Assembly: GCF_000741175.1 (NCBI RefSeq)
Contig: NZ_JGYS01000015.1
Location: 1 to 64,000 of the forward strand
Direction: 5' to 3'
Length of the DNA stretch: 64,000 bases
DNA from: Bifidobacterium callitrichos DSM 23973
Lineage (GTDB): Bacteria; Actinomycetota; Actinomycetes; Actinomycetales; Bifidobacteriaceae
The translations under genes were made by a program, and so were the position numbers. The notes beneath the pieces were generated by a model. The model made no database searches. It was not told where the DNA came from and saw only the letters and a program-made list of their open reading frames with translations. Shown here in pieces: positions 46,545 to 55,278 of the stretch (position 1 is the stretch's first letter; each line of letters opens with the position of its first letter).

Positions 46545-48800
46545 TCATTTCACGGTGAAGCCCTGCGAGGTGGCGTAGAGCTTGAGGCGACGCTCCCACT
46601 CGTCCAGACGGTCGTCGCTGCGGCCGCCGGGGCGAAGGGCGGGCGCGACCAGACGGGTGAACTCCGCATCCAGCTGGCTGAAGAACGGCAGGTTGTCCCA
46701 GTCACGGTTCACACGCGCCGCGGACTTGGCATACACGTCATAGATCGACTGGTTGAAATACGGGTCCATGGTGCCGCGGCGGGTCAGATCCTCCACATAG
46801 CCGGCCGCCGCGGACACGCCGCCCGGCGCGCGAAGCTCGATCGACGTGGGGTCGAGCTGGAACCAGCGGATGAACGTCAACGCCGCACGCTGGCGCGCTG
46901 GCGGCAGTCCAGCGCTGATCGCCACCGTCGAACCACCGATCTCCGCCGTCATCGTCTGACTCAGGTCGACGAAGCCGGGCGGCAACGCCACCTTCCACAG
47001 TCCCTTGTCCGCGGGATACGAGGCGGCGAGGATCTTGCCAAGCCAGTTCGCGTACGTCACCGTCAGATACTTGCCCGAGGCGGGCAGCATATACCGGTTG
47101 TCCCACAATGGCTCGGCGCACAGCACCCCGTCGTCGAGGCATTGTTGGAGGAACCCGGCCACGAAACGCACCCGATCGTCGGTCATCTGGAACCGGATCG
47201 TCGAATCATCCTCGACGACCCACGGTTTCGTGCCCGCCATGCGGAAGAACGACAGATAGTGCTGCACGTCGGTCGTGTCGAGGACGCCCAGGTAGCGTCC
47301 CGGATTGCGGGTGTGGAGCCGTACGCCCTCCTCGTAGAACTCGTCCCATGTGGCGGGTACCTGCAGACCGTACCGTTCCATCAGGTCATGCCGGTAGAAC
47401 ATCACGGTCTGCGACTGGTCGCCGGGAATGCCGTACAGCTTGCCCGCGTAGTGCGCCGACTGCCATGCCGCCCTGTCCACCAGAGGGCCGATCTCGCGTT
47501 CGATGCGCTCGCCGGAGATGTCCTGCAGGGCGCCGGACGCGGCCAACTGCGGCAACGCTGTGCGCTCGACGTTGACGATGTCCGGCACCGGACGATGGTT
47601 GATGACGCGCTCCCAGTACAGGGCGAGCGTGTTCTCCTGCGTACGCCCCTCGATGGGATCGATGACGATGCGTGGATGCGTGCGCATGAACTCGTTCAGG
47701 CGCGGCATGGTCTCGTTGAACGCGTTGGACAGCATCGTTAGCACGATCGTGTCGCTCGAGCGTGTGAGTTCCGCGTATGGTCCGAGTTTCATCGTCGACC
47801 GCTTGCGCGGATTGATCGAATCGCGTGCGATGAACCGCGCGTCCAGCGAGACCGGTTCCGGTCTGAACACGCTGGCCTCGCGCGTCGCTTTCGTCAGCGC
47901 ATCGGCCGCGGCCTTGGCCATATCCTCTCCCCGCATGTCGATGGTGGAGAGCGTCGGCGTGATGAGCGATCCCATTTCGATGTTGTCGAAGCCGACGACC
48001 GATACGTCCTCCGGGATGCGCAATCCTGCGCGCCGGACTGCCGCGACGAAGCCGGCCGCCAGCGAGTCGTTGAACGCAAACACCGCATCCGTGGGGCGGA
48101 CCAGGTACTGATCGACCGCCTTGGCACCGCCGGAAAGGTTCGGGTCGCATTCGCGTACCACGCGGTAGGTCATGTCGTAGCGGAACGCGGCCGCGCGGAT
48201 TGAGCGTCGGCGGTACTCGTTCGACCATGAACCCGCCGGGCCGGCGAGATAGGTGATGGAGGAGTGTCCCGACTCCTTGAGTCTGCGCGCCGCGTCGTCG
48301 ATGGCTCCAGCCACGTCCACGGTGACGCTCGCCAGCCCGGGGATCGTCCGGTTGAGCAGAATGACCGGTTTAACGAGCATGATGCGGCGGATGTCCGGTT
48401 CGCTCAGACGCGAGGAGACCAGCGCCACGCCGTCCACGTTGCGCATCACATACGACATGGCCTTGCGCTCGACCGCCGGCTTCTCGTCCGTATCCAGCGT
48501 GATCAGTCCATACCCCTTCGTCTGCAGACGTCGTTGCAGGGTGTTGGCGATGGTGGCGTACAGCGAGTTGCGCAGCGTGGGTACGATGACGGCCATCATG
48601 CCGGTGGAGGGCAGCCTGCCGCCATCCGCGTCTCCGTCCGGTGCAAGATATCCGAGTTGTTCGGCGATACGGCGGATGCGAAACTCGGTCTTCGCGGAGA
48701 TGCGTCCCGGCTGGGACAAGGCTCGCGAGACCGTCGACGGGCTCACGCCGGCCTCCTTGGCGATGTCGTAGATCGTGATCTTCTGACGCATGGGCAACAT
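46545..48800 (-). CDS. LacI-family regulator fused to a family-1 extracellular solute-binding-protein domain
   Basis: A 751-residue fusion. Residues 5-60 are a LacI headpiece (ITIYDIAKEAGVSPSTVSRA, hinge following). Residues about 65-335 are a LacI-type ligand domain (DAVFAFNDSLAAGFVAAVR, EDVSVVGFDNIEMGSLITP). Residues about 355-751 are a MalE-like SBP_bac_1 domain (LPQLAASGALQDISG, LYGIPGDQSQTVMFYRHDLM, KYLTVTYANWLGKIL, LTFIRWF). There is no signal peptide, so the SBP part is cytoplasmic and could act as a second sugar sensor. AAAGG lies 8 nt before ATG 48800; a later in-frame ATG is at 48791. It is divergent from the GH115 gene. Confidence 0.88.
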   Translation of the reverse strand: MLPMRQKITIYDIAKEAGVSPSTVSRALSQPGRISAKTEFRIRRIAEQLGYLAPDGDADGGRLPSTGMMAVIVPTLRNSLYATIANTLQRRLQTKGYGLITLDTDEKPAVERKAMSYVMRNVDGVALVSSRLSEPDIRRIMLVKPVILLNRTIPGLASVTVDVAGAIDDAARRLKESGHSSITYLAGPAGSWSNEYRRRSIRAAAFRYDMTYRVVRECDPNLSGGAKAVDQYLVRPTDAVFAFNDSLAAGFVAAVRRAGLRIPEDVSVVGFDNIEMGSLITPTLSTIDMRGEDMAKAAADALTKATREASVFRPEPVSLDARFIARDSINPRKRSTMKLGPYAELTRSSDTIVLTMLSNAFNETMPRLNEFMRTHPRIVIDPIEGRTQENTLALYWERVINHRPVPDIVNVERTALPQLAASGALQDISGERIEREIGPLVDRAAWQSAHYAGKLYGIPGDQSQTVMFYRHDLMERYGLQVPATWDEFYEEGVRLHTRNPGRYLGVLDTTDVQHYLSFFRMAGTKPWVVEDDSTIRFQMTDDRVRFVAGFLQQCLDDGVLCAEPLWDNRYMLPASGKYLTVTYANWLGKILAASYPADKGLWKVALPPGFVDLSQTMTAEIGGSTVAISAGLPPARQRAALTFIRWFQLDPTSIELRAPGGVSAAAGYVEDLTRRGTMDPYFNQSIYDVYAKSAARVNRDWDNLPFFSQLDAEFTRLVAPALRPGGRSDDRLDEWERRLKLYATSQGFTVK

Positions 48801-48819
48801 TATGGCAACCTTTGGCAAC
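48793..48819. promoter_or_regulatory. Triple GGCAAC motif at the LacI-SBP start / GH115 divergent region
   Basis: GGCAAC occurs at 48793-48798, 48804-48809 and 48814-48819, a spacing of 11 and 10 bases. It overlaps the regulator's own start codon and ribosome-binding region. The same triple occurs at 53223-53247 before the sugar ABC operon. Confidence 0.5.
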
Positions 48820-48931
48820 AAGCGCAATCGGGGTGTGAACCTGCGCGAATATGGTTCCTGTCAACGGAAACGGCGCGTGGAAGCGCGAGGATCCGTGAAA
48901 CAAGCAGGAGACAAGTTCACTTGGAGGAACC

Positions 48932-50947
48932 ATGTCCATTTCCATCACGTCCACGACGACGGTGACCGGCGCGACGCCGTCGAAGGCCGTCTCGTTCGCC
49001 GTCGAGGACATCGAACGCGACTTGGGCAAGACGATCGCCCCGTCCGAGACGGTCGGCGCGAACATCGTGCTCGTCGAGGAGCCGCACAACCTGGAGACGT
49101 ACGAGGTGCGCGTCTCGGACGGCAACCTCGAGATCCACGCCGGAGACGACTTCGGCTTCATCTACGGCCTGTACGCCGTCAGCCGCGAGGTCCTCGGCGT
49201 CAAGGACTTCTGGTTCTGGAACGACCAGGAGTTCACGCCAGTGCCGTCCATCGAGGTCGCGGACGACTTCACGCTCATCTCGAAGCCCACGGCCGTCAAG
49301 TACAAGGGCTTCTTCGTCAACGACGAGGTGCTGCTCGAGGACTGGCAGGTCGACAACGACAAGGAGAAGCCGTGGAGGCTCGCCTTCGAGACCGTGTACC
49401 GCCTCGGCGGCAACATGGTGATCCCCGGCTCCGGTCAGCGCGGCGAACCGCACCTGAAGCTCGCGCAGGACATGGGCTTCTACATCAACCAGCACCACGC
49501 CTGCCCGCTCGGCGCCCGCATGTTCGCCGCCGCCTACCCGGGCGTGCAACCGAAGTGGCCGGAGGAGGCCCCCCATTTCGAGGCGCTGTGGCGTGAGGCC
49601 ATCGAGGCGCAGAAGGACAAGCGCACCGTCTGGACGCTCGGCTTCCGCGGCCAGGGCGACCAGCCGTTCTGGAACTCCGACCCGCGCTACGCCACCGACG
49701 AGGCGCGTGGCAAGCTGCTCTCCGAGATCATCCAGAAGCAGTACGACATGGTTCAGGAGGCCGATCCGGGCGCACAGTGCTGCATCTACCTGTACGGCGA
49801 GGCCATGGAGCTCTACCGTGCCGGCGTGCTGACCTACCCCAAGCAGGTCGCCAAGATCTGGGCCGACAACGGCTTCGGCCGCATGGTCTCCCGCCGCCAG
49901 GAGAACAACAACCCGCGTGTGCCCGCCATGCCGACGAACGACGGCGACAACGGCATCTACTACCACGCGAGCTTCTACGACCTGCAGGCCGCCAACCATA
50001 TCACCGACATCTGCAACGACCCACGCCTCGTGGCCGGCGAGCTCGAGCAGGTAATCGAGCACGGCGGCGCCGACGTGTGGATCGTCAACGCCTCCAACAT
50101 CAAGCCCCACGTCTACTTCCTGAACTTCATCGCCGCGATCTGGCGCGACGGCAAGATCGACTTCGAGAAGGTCGCCAAGGACTACATCGCCGACTACTAC
50201 GGCAAGGACAACGTCGACGCCGTGTTCGACCTGTACGAGGAGTACTGGAAGGCCGCCGTGCAGTACGGTCCGAACTGGGACGACCACGCCGGCGAGCAGT
50301 ACTTCAACCACGTGCCGCGCATGCTCATCACCCAGTGGCTCAGGGACCGCAACGCCCCGGCGCAGGATCTGCGCTGGATGCATGAGGCCGACACGCTCAT
50401 GGAGCAGATCGAGTTCTACCGCGGACTCATCGCCCCGGCAGCCGAGCGTTACGCCGATCTGGCCGATCATGTCGAACTCGCCGCCATCTCCGCCGAACTG
50501 CGCGGCGAGGACAACGCCGCCGAGCTGATCCGCGACTCCATCGGCGTCGAGGTCGGCATCTACGAGCACTCCGTGGCCGCGTCCGTGCACGTATGCGACG
50601 CCCTGCTCGCCGGCTACGACGAGGACTGGCAGCACGCCTTCTACGACGCAGGTCTCGCCGCGGAGGAGTTCACCGCCGGCGACCGCGCGATGCGCGACCG
50701 CGAGCACGGCGTGTGGGCCAACTTCTGGCGCAACGACTGCCTGACCGACGTCAAGCAGTCCGCGTGGGTCGCCCGCCAGCTCATGGGCTACCTCAGGTGC
50801 GTCGGCGACGGTCCGCACTACTTCCAGTGGCTGCGTGACTTCTGCTACCCGGAGTGGGAGAAGGACGTGTTCGTCATCATGAACATGGAGAACCACCCCA
50901 CCGATCAGGAGATCTTCGAGGCCATGAAGGCCAAGTGGGCCAACTGA
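48932..50947 (+). CDS. Glycoside hydrolase family 115 (alpha-glucuronidase) protein
   Basis: A 671-residue protein with the GH115 core: KYKGFFVNDEVLLEDWQ near residue 122, then the (beta/alpha)8 region with RLGGNMVIPGSG, FYINQHHACPLGARMF, GFRGQGDQPFW and NASNIKPHVYFLNF. GH115 enzymes release 4-O-methylglucuronic or glucuronic acid from xylan or arabinogalactan chains. There is no signal peptide, and the length is below the usual 800-1000 residues, so it probably acts inside the cell on imported oligosaccharides. TTGGAGGAA precedes the ATG. Regulation by the divergent LacI-SBP gene is inferred. Confidence 0.85.
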   Translation: MSISITSTTTVTGATPSKAVSFAVEDIERDLGKTIAPSETVGANIVLVEEPHNLETYEVRVSDGNLEIHAGDDFGFIYGLYAVSREVLGVKDFWFWNDQEFTPVPSIEVADDFTLISKPTAVKYKGFFVNDEVLLEDWQVDNDKEKPWRLAFETVYRLGGNMVIPGSGQRGEPHLKLAQDMGFYINQHHACPLGARMFAAAYPGVQPKWPEEAPHFEALWREAIEAQKDKRTVWTLGFRGQGDQPFWNSDPRYATDEARGKLLSEIIQKQYDMVQEADPGAQCCIYLYGEAMELYRAGVLTYPKQVAKIWADNGFGRMVSRRQENNNPRVPAMPTNDGDNGIYYHASFYDLQAANHITDICNDPRLVAGELEQVIEHGGADVWIVNASNIKPHVYFLNFIAAIWRDGKIDFEKVAKDYIADYYGKDNVDAVFDLYEEYWKAAVQYGPNWDDHAGEQYFNHVPRMLITQWLRDRNAPAQDLRWMHEADTLMEQIEFYRGLIAPAAERYADLADHVELAAISAELRGEDNAAELIRDSIGVEVGIYEHSVAASVHVCDALLAGYDEDWQHAFYDAGLAAEEFTAGDRAMRDREHGVWANFWRNDCLTDVKQSAWVARQLMGYLRCVGDGPHYFQWLRDFCYPEWEKDVFVIMNMENHPTDQEIFEAMKAKWAN

Positions 50948-50976
50948 TCCGTTTTAGGGCCCGGTCCGACGGGTAA

Positions 50977-51774
50977 GGCCGGTCGAGGGCGCTCAGCCGG
51001 CCGTCTGAGTCGTTCCTCGACATCTTCGGTCAGGTGTGGCTGTTCTTCGTGATCTACGACTGGAACAAGAACGCCGCCTTCGGTTCCCTGCTGCTGAGCT
51101 TCGCGCTCGTTGGCGAGCCGCTCAAGCCGGCCTTCGGATGGCTGTTCACCAAGCTCGGCCCGCGCAAGATGTACTCCCTGAACTTCGCCGGCGGCATCAT
51201 CGGTCTGCTCGGTCTGCTCGGTCTGTGGCAGGCGCAGGGCAGTCTCGCCGAAGGTGCCTGGACCGCGCTCGCCTTTGTGGTGACCGTCTGGTGGCTCATC
51301 TTCCGTGCCATGGTCTGGTTCATCCCGTGGAACGTGTTCCCGTTCATCCCGGACGTCGACGAGATCGTCACCGGCAAGAACCGCACTGGTGTCTTCTCCG
51401 GTTTCAAGGCGTTCACCCGCAAGCTGACCTCCGGTCTTGCGACCACCTTCATTGGCATCTACCTGGCCTCCACCGGCTTCATCAAGCCGGCCAAGGACGC
51501 CGCCGGCGTGATGCAGTACCCGGACCAGCCGGTCGCCGCGCAGAATGGCATCGCCTTCGTATGCATCGGCTGGGTCATCATTGGTCTGCTTATCGCGTGG
51601 GGTATCGCCCTTACCTTCAAGCTTGACAAGAAGACCGACGGCATCCTGCTCGCCGAGATCGAGCGTCTCAAGAACGGCGGTAAGAAGGCCGACGTCGACC
51701 CGAACACGAAGAAGGTCGTCGAGCAGCTTACCGGTGTCAAGTACGAGAAGTGCTGGCCGCAGGCCGCCGAGTGA
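50977..51774 (+). pseudogene. MFS/GPH-type sugar transporter, N-terminal half deleted
   Basis: The frame is open from just after a stop at 50974 to the TGA at 51772. It encodes the C-terminal half of a sugar symporter: helices FGSLLLSFALVGEPLKPAFG, YSLNFAGGIIGLLGLLGL and IGWVIIGLLIAWGIALTF, and a cytoplasmic tail ending EKCWPQAAE. The first half, with the usual N-terminal six helices, is missing and no start codon with ribosome-binding site is present. Homology begins abruptly at SESFLDIFGQVW, 60 bases after the GH115 stop. Codon use is intact, so the deletion is probably recent. Confidence 0.7.
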
Positions 51775-52039
51775 ACTCGGTAGCAGGTTTCGGGATGAGC
51801 GCATCGTGAGGTCCCGATCACGATGAAGATGTTATCCCGATGAGCTTGGGTGGGAGATGGTGCAGGGTACGGTTGCAGACGTGCTCCACACCATCTCTTG
51901 CCTTATCGTGTTTTTTACCGCGTTCCTGCCATGTCTTCGGTTCTGCAATATGGAAGCCGGGGGAGCGGGAAACCTGAGACGGCTAGAATAAGGCCCGTCA
52001 CTTGGGTTATGAAGGCGCGTGAAGCGCCAAGGAGGAACA

Positions 52040-53095
52040 ATGGCAGAGATCACATGGAAGTCGATTCTCACCAAGCTGGTCGGGGGAGACCATCTGAGCG
52101 CCGAGGAGTCCGAGTGGTTCGTCGATGATCTGATGAAGGGCAACGCGAACCCGGCGGCCGTGGGCGCGGCCCTCGCCATGCAGCAGCAGCTGGGCCTGAC
52201 GCCCGAGGAGGTGTCCGGCGCGGCCAAGGCCATGGTCTCGCACGCGGTGCCGCTCAACGTCTCCGGCGAGACCACCGACATCGTCGGCACCGGCGGCGAC
52301 GGCTTCTCCACCGTGAACCTGTCCACGATGGGTGCGGTCGCCGCCGCGGCCGCCGGCGTCAAGATCGTCAAGCACGGCAACCGCGCCGCCTCCTCGAAGT
52401 GCGGCGCCGCCGATGTGCTTGAGGCGCTCGGCCTGCCGCTGGACTTGAAGCCCGAGGCGGTTGGCGAGGTCGGCGACGAGGTCGGTATCACCTTCGCGTT
52501 CGCCCGCACCTTCCACCCGGCCATGCGCTTCGTCGGCCCGATCCGCGCCGCGCTCGGCATCCCGTGCGTGTTCAACGTCCTCGGACCGCTGACCAACCCG
52601 GCCAAGCCCGCTCATGTGGCCATCGGCTGCGCCAAGCGCGAGGTCAGCCCGATCATGGCCGCCGTGTACGCGGCCAACGGTCAGTCCGGCATGGTCTACA
52701 CCTCGCACGAGGGGCTCGACGAGCTCGCGCCCACCGGCCCGGTTTCCGTGTGGGAGATCCGCGACGGCAAGGTCACCGAGTCCGAATTCGACCCGACCGT
52801 CGAGCTCGGACTCGAGAAGATCGACGTCACGCAGCTCAAAGGCGGCGAGCCCGAGGTCAACGCCGCCGCGTTCCGCGACTTCCTCGCCGGCAAGGACATC
52901 CCGGCCCGCACCACCGCGCTGCTCAACACGGCGTCCGCCATCGTGGCCGAAGGCCATCTGATCTCCGATGCCGCCGACGGCACGCTGGCCGATCGGTTCC
53001 GCGAGGCGTACAGGCTCGCCGAGGAGACCGTCGACTCCGGCAAGGCCCAGGCCCTGCTCGACAAGTGGATCGAGACCGCCAAGTCCAAGGCCTGA
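52040..53095 (+). CDS. trpD: Anthranilate phosphoribosyltransferase
   Basis: A 351-residue TrpD that joins anthranilate and PRPP in tryptophan synthesis. The PRPP-binding IVGTGGDGFSTVNLST is near residue 82, the anthranilate-site KHGNRAASSKCGAADVLEAL near 112. AAGGAGG precedes ATG 52040, with a small GGCGC/GCGCC hairpin just before it. A TAGAAT -10 candidate lies at 51984-51989. No other trp gene is nearby, so the gene stands alone between sugar genes. The 265 bases upstream contain a possible AGATGGTG/CACCATCT hairpin followed by a T-run near 51910. Confidence 0.95.
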   Translation: MAEITWKSILTKLVGGDHLSAEESEWFVDDLMKGNANPAAVGAALAMQQQLGLTPEEVSGAAKAMVSHAVPLNVSGETTDIVGTGGDGFSTVNLSTMGAVAAAAAGVKIVKHGNRAASSKCGAADVLEALGLPLDLKPEAVGEVGDEVGITFAFARTFHPAMRFVGPIRAALGIPCVFNVLGPLTNPAKPAHVAIGCAKREVSPIMAAVYAANGQSGMVYTSHEGLDELAPTGPVSVWEIRDGKVTESEFDPTVELGLEKIDVTQLKGGEPEVNAAAFRDFLAGKDIPARTTALLNTASAIVAEGHLISDAADGTLADRFREAYRLAEETVDSGKAQALLDKWIETAKSKA

Positions 53096-53170
53096 TCCGA
53101 AGCGGGAGGCGCCGTCCCGTCCGGGCGCACTTACCGTAGTCCCGGTCGTAGTGCCGATATGTGATTCCAT

Positions 53171-53203
53171 GAAGGCCACCCCATCAAAAAAGGGGTGGCC
53201 TTC
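53171..53203 (+). terminator. Terminator after trpD
   Basis: A perfect 12-bp stem (GAAGGCCACCCC / GGGGTGGCCTTC) with an A-rich 9-base loop, followed by ATTCGTT. Confidence 0.85.
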
Positions 53204-53222
53204 ATTCGTTACTGCACAATGC

Positions 53223-53270
53223 GGCAACAATGGCAACAAGTGGCAACGAAGCATCTTGCGCCAATAATCT
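53223..53270 (+). promoter_or_regulatory. Triple GGCAAC motif and -10 element of the sugar ABC operon
   Basis: GGCAAC at 53223-53228, 53232-53237 and 53242-53247, spaced 9 and 10 bases, covers the expected -35 position of a TAATCT -10 at 53265-53270. It matches the array at the LacI-SBP/GH115 promoter and is the candidate operator for that regulator. Confidence 0.5.
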
Positions 53271-53336
53271 AAAAACTGGCAATCGGCCGATGACGGCATG
53301 GGTTGGCAGAGATTACGGCATATCGGGAGGAACAAC

Positions 53337-54269
53337 GTGAGTTCGTTTACTGAGTTCGGGACGCTGGTGAAGAACCGGCATCGGCCCAAGGACAAGCCGA
53401 AGGACACCAAGGTGGCGTTGGGATTCCTTGCCCCGTGGCTGATCGGCGCGATCTTCCTGAGCCTGATCCCGATGCTGTACTCGCTGGTGATCTCGTTCAC
53501 GAAGTACAACATGATCAAGCCGCCGCAGTTCGTCGGCCTCATGAACTATCGGCACATGCTCATCGACCCGAGGTTTTTGAGCTCGCTCAAGGTGACGCTG
53601 ACCTACGTGGTCATCTCGGTGCCGTTGCAGCTCGTCGCGGCGCTCGCGCTCGCGGTGCTGCTCGACCGCGGCATGAGAGGACTCGCCTTCTACCGTTCCG
53701 CGTTCTACCTGCCGTCCATGCTCGGCGGCTCGGTGGCCGTGGCGGTCCTGTGGAAGATGGTGTTCGGTTCCGATGGCCTGTTCAACGCGCTCATCAACCT
53801 GTTCGGCGCGAGCTCGTCGATGTCGTGGATCGCCAACCCGGACACCGCCAACTGGACGCTCATCGCCCTGCATGTCTGGCAGTTCGGTTCCCCGATGGTC
53901 ATCTTCCTGGCCGGTCTGCGCCAGATCCCGCGCGAGCTGTACGAGGCGGCCAGCGTGGACGGCGCCGGCAAGTGGAAGCAGTTCACCGCGATCACCTTGC
54001 CGCAGCTGAGCCCGATTATCTTCTTCAACCTCGTGATGAGCGTGATCAACTCGTTCCAGACGTTCACTCAGGCGTACGTCGTCTCCGGAGGCACCGGCGG
54101 CCCGTCCGACTCGACGCTGTTCTACACCCTGTACCTCTACCAGCAGGGATTCGCCTCCCTGCGTATGGGATACGCCTCCGCGCTGGCATGGATTATGGTG
54201 CTGATCGTGGCCGTGCTCACGGGAATCAATTTCGCTCTCTCCAAGTTCTGGGTACATTACGATGACTGA
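53337..54269 (+). CDS. Carbohydrate ABC transporter permease, MalF/LacF type
   Basis: A 310-residue permease with six helices and the EAA loop (ELYEAASVDGAGKWKQFTAI) that contacts the ATPase. GGGAGG lies 7 nt before GTG 53337, giving MSSFTEFGTLVKN; the frame is open further upstream. First gene of the operon permease-permease-binding protein. There is no ATPase gene; the shared MsiK-type ATPase found in actinobacteria would be expected to serve it. Confidence 0.93.
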   Translation: MSSFTEFGTLVKNRHRPKDKPKDTKVALGFLAPWLIGAIFLSLIPMLYSLVISFTKYNMIKPPQFVGLMNYRHMLIDPRFLSSLKVTLTYVVISVPLQLVAALALAVLLDRGMRGLAFYRSAFYLPSMLGGSVAVAVLWKMVFGSDGLFNALINLFGASSSMSWIANPDTANWTLIALHVWQFGSPMVIFLAGLRQIPRELYEAASVDGAGKWKQFTAITLPQLSPIIFFNLVMSVINSFQTFTQAYVVSGGTGGPSDSTLFYTLYLYQQGFASLRMGYASALAWIMVLIVAVLTGINFALSKFWVHYDD

Positions 54270-55164
54270 TATTTCTATGAAGAACGTCGACCTTGGTTCC
54301 GGCGCCGGCATGATGCCGAATCGCGGCCGCAGCATTGGCCGCGTGGTAGTTGCCGTAGTCAAGCAGGTCATAGTGCTGCTGGTCGCGATCGTCATGCTCT
54401 ACCCGATCCTGTGGATGATCGTCAGCTCCCTGCGCCCGCAGAGCGAGATCTTCACGAACATGGGGCTGCTGGTCACCAATCCGGTGTGGGAGAACTACGC
54501 GGCCGGATGGAACGCGCTGAGCTACCCGTTCGGCCGGTACATCCTCAACTCGCTGATCATCGTGGCGTTCGCGATCATCGGCAACATCCTCACCTGCTCG
54601 ATGGCCGCCTACGCATTCGCCCGGCTCAACTTCCGGTTCCGCGGCGTGCTGTTCGGGTTCATGCTGCTCATGCTCATGATCCCGATCCACGTGGTCGTCA
54701 TCCCGCAGTACATCATGTGGAACTCGCTGCACATGATCAACACGTTCGTGCCGCTGATCGTGCCGAAGTTCCTTGCGATGGACGGGTTCTTCACGTTCCT
54801 GTTCTACCAGTTTCTGCGGGGCCTGCCGCGTGACCTCGACGAGGCCGCCAAGCTCGACGGCGCGGGCCACCTGCGCATCTTCTTCCAGGTGCTCCTGCCC
54901 CTGATGAAGCCCGCCATCGGCACCTGCGCCGTGTTCACGTTCATCTGGACGTGGAACGACTTCTTCAGCCAGCTGCTCTACCTGACCAAGCCCGACATGT
55001 ACACCGTGCCGATCGCCCTGCGTACGTTCATCGATGCGCAGTCCCAGTCCAGCTATGGCCCGATGTTCGCGATGAGCGTGGTGAGCCTGATCCCGCTGTT
55101 CCTTGTGTTCACGTTCGGCCAGAAGTACTTGGTCCAGGGCATCGCCACCACCGGAGGGAAATGA
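54262..55164 (+). CDS. Carbohydrate ABC transporter permease, MalG/LacG type
   Basis: A 300-residue permease partner of the preceding gene, overlapping it by 8 bases. Six helices start with VKQVIVLLVAIVMLYPILWM; the EAA loop is DLDEAAKLDGAGHLRIFFQV. Substrate specificity is set by the binding protein encoded after a hairpin-rich gap. Confidence 0.93.
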   Translation: MTDISMKNVDLGSGAGMMPNRGRSIGRVVVAVVKQVIVLLVAIVMLYPILWMIVSSLRPQSEIFTNMGLLVTNPVWENYAAGWNALSYPFGRYILNSLIIVAFAIIGNILTCSMAAYAFARLNFRFRGVLFGFMLLMLMIPIHVVVIPQYIMWNSLHMINTFVPLIVPKFLAMDGFFTFLFYQFLRGLPRDLDEAAKLDGAGHLRIFFQVLLPLMKPAIGTCAVFTFIWTWNDFFSQLLYLTKPDMYTVPIALRTFIDAQSQSSYGPMFAMSVVSLIPLFLVFTFGQKYLVQGIATTGGK

Positions 55165-55259
55165 CATGGATGGAGCGTCATCCGCGTTGCCCCTCAGTCG
55201 ACGTACCTTCGTACGTCTTCCCTCGGTGCGCCTTGATGCCGCACGCATCCATGCCATTT
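55159..55259 (+). repeat. Long imperfect hairpin between permease and binding-protein genes
   Basis: AAATGACATGGATG (55159-55172) pairs with CATCCATGCCATTT (55246-55259), and GACGTAC with GTACGTC around a CTTC loop at 55200-55217, with partial pairing between. The structure spans the stop of the second permease and most of the 114-base gap. Confidence 0.65.
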
Positions 55260-55278
55260 CCAATCATGAAGGACAACA

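Noticed and set aside
46267..46599. 110-codon minus-strand frame overlapping hipB
   Set aside because: It runs out of frame through hipB and its operators and encodes an Arg/Pro-rich sequence with no family resemblance.
51840..52030. Trp leader-peptide attenuator before trpD
   Set aside because: A short frame from 51839 contains isolated Trp codons, but not adjacent ones, and alternative hairpins could not be drawn convincingly.
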